Shown here: positions 39,430 through 44,298 of the stretch, in pieces | Numbering within the stretch: position 1 is the stretch's first letter | How the letters are laid out: each line of letters begins with the position of its first letter | Source of the DNA: Acidobacteriota bacterium | Lineage (GTDB): Bacteria; Acidobacteriota; Terriglobia; UBA7540 | Length of the DNA: 44,298 nt | Direction of reading: 5' to 3' | Assembly (NCBI GenBank): GCA_902812365.1 | Contig: CADDZC010000028.1 | Span: 1 to 44,298 of the forward strand | Program-made: the position numbers and the translations under genes | Notes under the pieces: generated by a model | What the model saw: the letters and a program-made list of their open reading frames with translations, nothing else | The model's database searches: none | What the model was told of the DNA's origin: nothing

Positions 39430-40147
39430 CTAGTGTCCTGAGTCAGAAGTGCGCTTACACAAGCGGGCCACGTCTGCCAGGATGTGGTCCACCGTTTTGG
39501 TCCAAACGAAGGGCTTCGGGTCTTGGCTATCAGTTTCCACGTAACGCCGCAGCGTCGTCCCCAGTTCTTGCGGGCTGTGATGCGCGCCGGAGTCGCCGTT
39601 CCGTCAGGGTAGCGAACCAACGCTCGACCAGGTTGATCCAGGACGACCCGGTGGGCGTAAAGTGCCAATGGTAGCGAGGATGGCGCACCCGCCAGCGCTG
39701 AATCAACGGGGTCTTGTGCGTGCCATAATTATCCGGAATCAAGTGCATATCCAGTGCGGCAGGCGTCGCGACGTCGATCGTGTCGAGAAACTGGCAGAAC
39801 TCGACCGCGCGAAGCCGACGGTGAATCTCGCCGATGACTCGGCCGCTAGCCATCTCCAAAGCGACAAACAGCGACGGGGTGCCGTGGCGCTCATAGTCGT
39901 GATGCGGCGCTCGATCTGCCCCGGCTGCATCGGGAGCAACGGCTGGGTCCGGTCCAAGGCTTGGATCTGCGCCTTGTCATCCACGCCCAGCCCCAAGGCC
40001 CGTTCGGGCGGGTTCAGGTAGAGTCCCACAATGTCCCGCCCCTTCTCGATAAACAGCGGGTCGCGCGACAGCTTGAAGGTTTCACTGCGATGGGGCTGCA
40101 AGGCAAAGGCCCGCCAGATGCGGCTGACCGCGCTCGGGCTCATCCCG
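39430..40147 (-). mobile_element. IS630-family transposase remnant
   Basis: The minus strand reads an IS630-type DDE transposase in three frames. The first (from 40143) has [40 protein letters not shown] and [20 protein letters not shown]. The second (39859-39590) has [36 protein letters not shown] and GSSWINLVERWFATLT. The third reads LGTTLRRYVETDSQDPKPFV and WTKTVDHILADVARLCKRT, stop at 39430. All three catalytic acids are visible but split by frameshifts near 39905 and 39590. The N-terminal DNA-binding part is missing: transposase homology stops abruptly at about 40147. No inverted-repeat partner of the 39430 end is found. Confidence 0.85.
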
Positions 40148-40151
40148 CAGC

Positions 40152-40436
40152 GCCGGGGGGCAAAACACGAAACCGCAGCCGCTCGTGTTGCCAGCTAAAC
40201 ACCTCGACCTCACGATCTTTCTTCCAATCGGAAGTGAGCCAGGCCGCTACGATGTTCAATTTTTGAAGAGCATCGACCAGCCGCTGATAAGGACTGCCGG
40301 AGATGCGACCGTCGAACATGGATTCACTGTCCTGCGTGCCAAGCTCGACTTGTCCGGCCAGCGGTCGAGCAGCTTCCTTCTTGGCCTGCGTCAGCCTCCG
40401 TCCGATTGGACGTACTACCCTGTAACGATCCGTTAG
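40152..40436 (+). pseudogene. C-terminal fragment of an anti-sigma/zinc-finger-type regulator
   Basis: Starting at the edge of the IS remnant, one frame reads [60 protein letters not shown] and LGLRQPPSDWTYYPVTI, stop at 40434-40436. This beta-rich ending closely resembles the C-terminus of acidobacterial membrane anti-sigma-factor-like proteins. The N-terminal part, including the zinc-finger and membrane helix, is not in the window. It differs from the TPR gene on the other side of the element, so a deletion accompanied or followed the insertion. Confidence 0.6.
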
Positions 40437-40765
40437 AAGAGCTGCATTCTTGCAGATCCGGTCTTCCGATGGATTCGCGGTACTCAGATTGCACGGTCCT
40501 GCGCCTTCCCGGTATGTGCAGTAGTTTCGGGCACAACAGGGTATCCTGACGCGCAGAGCCAACCCTGACCTAGGCTGCCCGCCAGCGAAAAATCGCGTCC
40601 AGCGTTAACTGTGCAGCCCAGATAGCGAAGCCGTTCGCCCGTCCGTTCGGCCGTCCTGCCAGCGATGTTGGGATCGAGAATTGTTGCCGACTTGAACAGG
40701 ATTCAATGATGTATAATTTCGGGAGCTTGGAGCTCGTATAGTCGGCCCCGAGGAGGAGTGTGCGC
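40437..40765. other. Boundary region of the AT-richer island with a -10-like box
   Basis: No gene is supported. From about 40560 the composition becomes visibly more AT-rich. TATAAT at 40712-40717 lies 48 bases ahead of the next start, but the nearest -35-like box (TTGAAC, 40692-40697) is only 14 bp away. A strong ribosome site AGGAGGAG (40751-40758) ends the region. Confidence 0.45.
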
Positions 40766-41947
40766 GTGTCAAAACAAGATCGTAGGCCGTGCGTCTTCGA
40801 AGGAATGGAGTTCGACGAAGGTACGCTGCGTCTAGATGGAGATCAAGTACTTCAGTGCGTACTCGGTGTATGGACCCCTGTCCGAGTCTCGGAGGGCGCC
40901 AATCCCACCCAGATTAGAAATATTGGGCTGCTGAGCAAGGTTTATTCTGAGTTCCCACCTCTGCAACATCAAGCGTTCGAGGTGCAGCGGGCAGCGCTTT
41001 CGCTGGACGACGTTCTGTCAATAGCGACAGAACTCGCGTTCGGCTATATCTTTCCTGACGCTAACCAGCAGATTGGCGACCAGCTTCGTGATATTCAGGC
41101 GACTCTCGATCACGTTCAAGACTCCCTAAATCAGATTAGCTCTCAGCTGAACGAGGTGCTTGACCGCATAGACCAAGTTGCCGAGGAAATAAAAGGAGCA
41201 ATAACAAAAGAGGCCTACTCTGACCATCTGCAGTTTTGCCAAAGTTTCATTGAATGGGTACAGCCCAAGATCGCCGACCCATCAGAGTTTACTCACAATC
41301 AAGAAGCCATTCGCGATAACTTTGTCAATTTTCAAAATGGAATAAATCAAGTGCTCCGAACTACACAGGACCAGTACGGACGTGATGGCCTCGCGGGATA
41401 CCTATCCGTAGGGGAGTCGATGGCTGTGTGGGCACAGGTTCAGACATTGCTACTTAGAGCTGACCAATCCAGTCAAACAGTATTCGATCAACCTTTTCAC
41501 AAAGATAAGTTCAGTCGGTTTATAGCGGTTATGGATCGGGTTAAGCAGGCCAAAGAAACTATGACCGCCGCGCTTGATTCGATTCCGCACGGCGCCAAGT
41601 CCCCCGGTAACTTGCCATTGTATCTCCTTCACCAGGACAACACTTTTAAGGAAACTCAGGCCGTTGGCATTATCCCGTCATTCAACGGAGTCGAAGAGAC
41701 AAATGGAACGGTGTTGTTCGCTTCTTTCTTCGGCAGTAATGAATTCGCGCCGGTGTTTGACGACGCGATTCCGTGGGGTATTGTAAAGCCGACAATCTTG
41801 AGAGCGCGCCAGCTCTGGCCTCCATTGGTCGACGAACTGAAATCCATTCGTTTTAATCTTGATTATTTGAAGAATTCCGAGTCCGCTGAGGCGAAACTTA
41901 AAGAGTTGGTTAGTCCTCCCACCCGAGTTCCACGAAAGAGCACGTGA
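40766..41947 (+). CDS. Unrecognised helical coiled-coil protein with N-terminal Cys-bounded module
   Basis: No family is recognised. GTG 40766 follows AGGAGGAG with 7 bases and gives 393 residues (GTG 40760 is an alternative). The N-terminal ~40 residues (CVFEGMEFDEGTLRLDGDQV then LQCVLGVWTPV) look like the small Cys-bounded beta module ending in G-V-W-x-P-V seen at tips of pilus or fibre-like proteins. A long amphipathic heptad region follows at about 99-146 (IGDQLRDIQATLDHVQDSLN, QISSQLNEVLDRIDQVAEEI). Helical segments with sparse charges continue to the C-terminus. There is no signal peptide. Base composition and codon use are more AT-rich than in the first 37 kb. A helical pore-forming or effector-like role is one possibility, but nothing proves it. 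Confidence 0.65.
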   Translation: MSKQDRRPCVFEGMEFDEGTLRLDGDQVLQCVLGVWTPVRVSEGANPTQIRNIGLLSKVYSEFPPLQHQAFEVQRAALSLDDVLSIATELAFGYIFPDANQQIGDQLRDIQATLDHVQDSLNQISSQLNEVLDRIDQVAEEIKGAITKEAYSDHLQFCQSFIEWVQPKIADPSEFTHNQEAIRDNFVNFQNGINQVLRTTQDQYGRDGLAGYLSVGESMAVWAQVQTLLLRADQSSQTVFDQPFHKDKFSRFIAVMDRVKQAKETMTAALDSIPHGAKSPGNLPLYLLHQDNTFKETQAVGIIPSFNGVEETNGTVLFASFFGSNEFAPVFDDAIPWGIVKPTILRARQLWPPLVDELKSIRFNLDYLKNSESAEAKLKELVSPPTRVPRKST

Positions 41948-41999
41948 GAGTAGCGAGGGAACGGCACTAACACTCCTATGTTGCGGTCGAGCGACTACC

Positions 42000-42401
42000 A
42001 TGCCGATTGAAATTGCAACCGTCCTGGCCGATCCAGAAGATCCTCTTGCTGGAGAAGGTTTTGTGTTGAATATCGCGCTCAACTCGCCCGCCTCTAAGGA
42101 TCTCACCATCGTACTGGAGAAGCAGCGCCTCGTTAACAACGAAGGAGGGACTCCGGAGCTTCGGCCGACTGGGCCAAGCTATTTTGACTTGTTTCCAGGA
42201 CCTATTCAGCTCCCGGCTGGGTCGAAAACTGGCACCTCAGGTCCGATTTCAGTCAGACGCGATGCTACCGCCGAATCAGGAGATCCCCCGGTGCAATTTC
42301 CCGAGCAAATACTTTTCACTGCTTCTTCGAGGCAGCTTTCAAAGGGATTCAGGTCCGTGGTGGTCCGGGTCTCGCTACCCGAGGCGACATTGATTCGTTA
42401 A
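42000..42401 (+). CDS. Small beta-rich protein of unknown function
   Basis: This 133-residue protein starts at ATG 42000, 52 bp after the helical gene on the same strand. Its pattern suggests a beta-sandwich (FVLNIALNSPASKDLTIVLE, GPIQLPAGSKTGTSGPISVR, SVVVRVSLPEATLIR). The turn IQLPAGS resembles the LPAGG/IPGGG/LPGGQ turns in the small minus-strand genes to the right. It has no signal peptide and no cysteines. It probably works with the upstream helical protein. Function unknown. Confidence 0.55.
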   Translation: MPIEIATVLADPEDPLAGEGFVLNIALNSPASKDLTIVLEKQRLVNNEGGTPELRPTGPSYFDLFPGPIQLPAGSKTGTSGPISVRRDATAESGDPPVQFPEQILFTASSRQLSKGFRSVVVRVSLPEATLIR

Positions 42402-42550
42402 CTACGTGACGCTGGTGCAGGTATTGCCAAAGGTCATCGCGAATCCTGAGCGCTCGACTCAGGCGTCCGGCCCGCGCATACTACCTACTGAAACTCCGAA
42501 GCTGCGTCGCGCCGAAATCAGCAAATCCGAAACGGCCAATCGCTCATCGG

Positions 42551-42886
42551 CTAAAGATCGGCCGGCTTTCGAGATGATGCGGTAGGACAAGGCAGTTCAT
42601 CGACGATCGTACCGTTCGAGCTCTGCCTGAAGATAACGCCTGTAGAGGAATGGCCGTCTACACGGTAGTCGTGAAGGCCCAACTGCCCGCCGGGCAGAGG
42701 TATTCCAGACCAATCAACCCTAGCGATTAGGCATTGATTGCAGGAGTTATAAATTTGAACCGGGCATTGATCGTCCGGATTGGGGGGATGGATGGATGTA
42801 GCCGGTTGAAAGGAACAACACTTCAAATTCATCGCGGCTGTAAGATTCTCGAAGATTTCATCACACTCTCTCGGCTGCGAGCTCAT
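42551..42886 (-). CDS. Small Cys-containing beta-rich protein (last of the minus-strand set)
   Basis: This 111-residue protein starts at ATG 42886 with a strong purine-rich ribosome site (GAGGAGGAGG). It contains NLKCCSFQPATS, QIYNSCNQCLIARVDWSG and the turn IPLPGGQLGLHDYRVDGHSS, then a charged end. No family is recognised. It is the downstream member of a set of small minus-strand genes, 36 bp after the 90-residue gene. The strong ribosome site and tight spacing argue that it is real. Confidence 0.5.
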   Translation of the reverse strand: MSSQPRECDEIFENLTAAMNLKCCSFQPATSIHPPNPDDQCPVQIYNSCNQCLIARVDWSGIPLPGGQLGLHDYRVDGHSSTGVIFRQSSNGTIVDELPCPTASSRKPADL

Positions 42887-42922
42887 ACGGGCCTCCTCCT
42901 CAGCAATGAAATCAGCACTTGG

Positions 42923-43195
42923 TTAGCTCCTAATGACCTGGACGCCTGTAATATCGAAAGTCGTCGTTTGCCCAAGATTTGCGCTGTCGCAGCCGAGTGG
43001 TTGTGATCCCCCAGCCGGAAGCAATATTGTTTCAGTAACCGAAGGAGCCCCTGTCGAAAAAGAGAGTCTCACGGTTGCATTCACGGCGTGGTCTGTATTC
43101 GTGTTCGTGATGGTGCAAAATAACGCTCCGGGGCATCGGGCATCCGTCGTACACTTGATGACTACTCCGTCGAGTGAACAGACATTGCAGGGCAT
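42923..43195 (-). CDS. Small Cys-rich Ig-like/beta-sandwich protein
   Basis: This 90-residue protein starts at ATG 43195 after GGGAGG. The start overlaps the stop of an upstream short frame in TAATG, a coupling signal. The sequence (CNVCSLDGVVIKCTTDARCP, ALFCTITNTNTDHAVNATVR, ETILLPAGGSQPLGCDS) has the alternating strands and LPAGGS turn of a small Ig-like domain with five or more cysteines. It has no signal peptide. Function unknown; it is part of the minus-strand set of small beta-rich proteins. Confidence 0.55.
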   Translation of the reverse strand: MPCNVCSLDGVVIKCTTDARCPGALFCTITNTNTDHAVNATVRLSFSTGAPSVTETILLPAGGSQPLGCDSANLGQTTTFDITGVQVIRS

Positions 43196-43340
43196 TAAGC
43201 CTCCCGAAAAGACATCATGATAGTAAGATGCCAGCTTTTGGATCCCTTCTCCGGAATGAGAGATTCATTCGCTTTAAAGTCACGATACAATTTAGACTTG
43301 CCCGCTGGGCACTCCCAGCCAATGCAAATTATATAACAAG
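43194..43340 (-). pseudogene. Short remnant of a further small beta-rich gene
   Basis: A frame reading CYIICIGWECPAGKSKLYRD and FKANESLIPEKGSKSWHLTI ends at TAA 43194-43196, overlapping the next start. It has no good start codon after an in-frame stop near 43340, so its 5' part is lost or frameshifted. The C-I-x-W ... P-A-G-K-S-K-L-Y-R-D pattern parallels C-L-I-A-R-V-D-W ... P-G-G-Q-L-G-L-H-D-Y in the 111-residue protein, pointing to a paralogue. Confidence 0.4.
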
Positions 43341-43378
43341 CTCGGCTCTGCGGTTAGCGCGGAAGAGCTGGAATCTGC

Positions 43379-43696
43379 TCAGTTCTTGTCGGGTTCAACC
43401 GGCGTCTCTTCGATGCTCCAACTACACCCATTCCCCGAACCACCGGAGCCGTTGCAGTTTAAATCGAGCCTTCCGCCGCCCGGGATTTGCAGAATAAAAG
43501 ACTGTGCCGGCTTCGCAGGCGGCTGAGGCGTCACAGGAATGCGCTCAACGAGTTTGCCATTCTTGTCGAGTACATCCATCCGTCCCTCATTGTTACACTC
43601 ATCTTTGAGCAATACACTCACTGTAGCCGAGGAGAGCCCATGGTTCGTGAATATGGTTCTGATTTTGTCACAGGGCAGATTCGCATTTTCCGACAT
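43379..43696 (-). CDS. Small beta-rich protein with Gly/Asn/Cys-rich end
   Basis: This 105-residue protein starts at ATG 43696 with AAGGATG upstream. Its sequence (IFTNHGLSSATVSVLLKDEC, GRMDVLDKNGKLVERIPVTP, SFILQIPGGGRLDLNCNGSG) suggests a compact beta-sandwich with an IPGGG turn like its neighbours, followed by a Gly/Ser/Asn-rich Cys-containing loop. There is no signal peptide and no known family. Same strand and style as the other small genes from 42551 to 44158. Confidence 0.55.
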   Translation of the reverse strand: MSENANLPCDKIRTIFTNHGLSSATVSVLLKDECNNEGRMDVLDKNGKLVERIPVTPQPPAKPAQSFILQIPGGGRLDLNCNGSGGSGNGCSWSIEETPVEPDKN

Positions 43697-43882
43697 GTTT
43701 CACATCCTTTCAAGTGTTAAGAACATCCAAGCTTGCCGCAGAGCTCTTCTGATAAGAACTGGGGGGCACGCAAATCGCTGTGGTGATTCCTTTTCAAAGC
43801 CAGACGTTACCTTCTCACCGGGAGAACTGAGGCAAATCGCGAAAGAGCGCGGCATTTTGAATGGAAACGCACCCGAGCCCGG

Positions 43883-44158
43883 CTACACACTAATTGCGGC
43901 TATATTCAGAGAAGCCACTATGTCCTGATCGAGCAGATTCGTGACGGCGAAACGAATGCTTATCTGGTCGAGCGTTTCATCGCGCCGGTATTCGATTGCC
44001 CCGATTTCGACAGCCATGGGTTCTCTACTCGAGTCGCCGTCGGGTGAGTCCGCGCCGACCAGACATATTTCGTTCGTACGGATTCGCTGTTTGACTTCAA
44101 CCGTACCCTTCGCGCTGATTGGAAGTGGACCGAATTGAATCACTCGTATTGACGCCAT
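43883..44158 (-). CDS. Small beta-rich protein (first visible of the minus-strand set)
   Basis: This 91-residue protein starts at ATG 44158; a TTG at 44200 is possible but lacks support. The sequence (VIQFGPLPISAKGTVEVKQR, MAVEIGAIEYRRDETLDQIS, IRFAVTNLLDQDIVASLNIA) is predicted to be mostly beta-strand. No cysteine cluster, signal peptide or recognised family. The plus-strand frames opposite it are weaker in composition. The 186 bp to the next small gene hold no clear promoter. Confidence 0.5.
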   Translation of the reverse strand: MASIRVIQFGPLPISAKGTVEVKQRIRTNEICLVGADSPDGDSSREPMAVEIGAIEYRRDETLDQISIRFAVTNLLDQDIVASLNIAAISV

Positions 44159-44243
44159 CTTTCGCAGCTTATCGATGGTGGTCCCGGTTGTCAAGACCAA
44201 AATCGGCCATCAATAAGTTAGCGACCTGGGTGTCTGATTTGAG

Positions 44244-44265
44244 TGGGGCGGACGAATCCGCCCCA
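44244..44265. other. Perfect 9-bp GC-rich hairpin
   Basis: TGGGGCGGA (44244-44252) pairs with TCCGCCCCA (44257-44265) around the tetraloop CGAA. No T-run follows on either side, so it may be a terminator-like structure or a protein-binding palindrome near the island's right edge. Confidence 0.45.
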
Positions 44266-44298
44266 GCCATTCCGGCCCTTGAGTCGGCGCTCGAGTCG

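Noticed and set aside
40140-40562. 140-codon minus-strand frame beside the IS remnant
   Set aside because: It is antisense to the anti-sigma-like C-terminal fragment, has no recognisable motif, and ends exactly where transposase homology starts in another frame.
43539-43928. 129-codon plus-strand open frame in the right-end island
   Set aside because: It overlaps the 105-residue minus-strand gene with a ribosome site. Its own translation shows no coherent secondary-structure pattern.

Overview
The window is a GC-rich bacterial chromosome segment, most likely from an Acidobacteriota lineage. This is an inference from remembered protein families: secreted proteins with TPR repeats, a sulfatase-like TPR protein, a DUF4412-like secreted protein, an anti-sigma-type C-terminal remnant and a Cys/His-rich secreted protein. 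No rRNA marker is present. About 1-37 kb is largely compact and functional, with decayed patches. About 37.6-44.3 kb is decaying or foreign sequence.

Left part. An ABC exporter ATPase tail (1-854) is followed by a truncated histidine ammonia-lyase remnant (1141-1959). A sulfate uptake operon sbp-cysT-cysW-cysA (2050-6032) comes next, then a YdhS-like FAD/NAD(P) protein. Threonine ammonia-lyase (ilvA, minus strand) diverges from a ferredoxin-NADP reductase-like flavoprotein, a sulfatase-like TPR lipoprotein and an amidohydrolase. priA (minus strand) diverges from a secreted DUF4412-like protein and ligA. tRNA-Gln(CTG) follows ligA. Both divergent intergenic regions, ilvA/FNR and priA/DUF4412, carry the same five-copy array of a ~23-bp repeat. 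The copy-to-copy spacing is almost the same in both arrays (52 or 63, then 54, 41, 52). This is the most striking non-coding structure in the window.

Middle part. A three-gene minus-strand operon (19883-22345) encodes a TlpA/ResA thioredoxin, a Cys/His-rich small secreted protein and an outer-membrane barrel-like protein, possibly for metal or redox handling. A plus-strand operon (22427-25819) encodes a membrane GT2 glycosyltransferase, two tandem 6-pyruvoyl-tetrahydropterin synthases of the animal-like type, GTP cyclohydrolase I and a short-chain dehydrogenase. That gene set matches the three steps of tetrahydrobiopterin synthesis.

Decay zone and unknown cassette. Between 25.8 and 30.1 kb there are remnants of a Gfo/Idh/MocA oxidoreductase, a frameshifted SnoaL-like gene, an intact cytokinin-oxidase-like FAD enzyme, and a collapsed tolC/RND efflux locus on the minus strand. 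At 30.1-33.5 kb an unrecognised 724-aa protein is followed by two small membrane proteins. A Crp/Fnr regulator, a seven-iron ferredoxin, an MltD-like lytic transglycosylase with two LysM domains and a Cys-rich putative zinc protein follow.

Right end. A secreted TPR gene with an in-frame stop and a start-proximal frameshift ends at a broken IS630-type transposase. On the other side of that element lies the C-terminus of a different gene. From about 40.6 kb the base composition becomes visibly more AT-rich. This island has a helical coiled-coil protein on the plus strand and a series of small beta-rich proteins, mostly on the minus strand, which share a hydrophobic-Pro-Ala/Gly-Gly turn. They are the best candidates here for an undescribed system.
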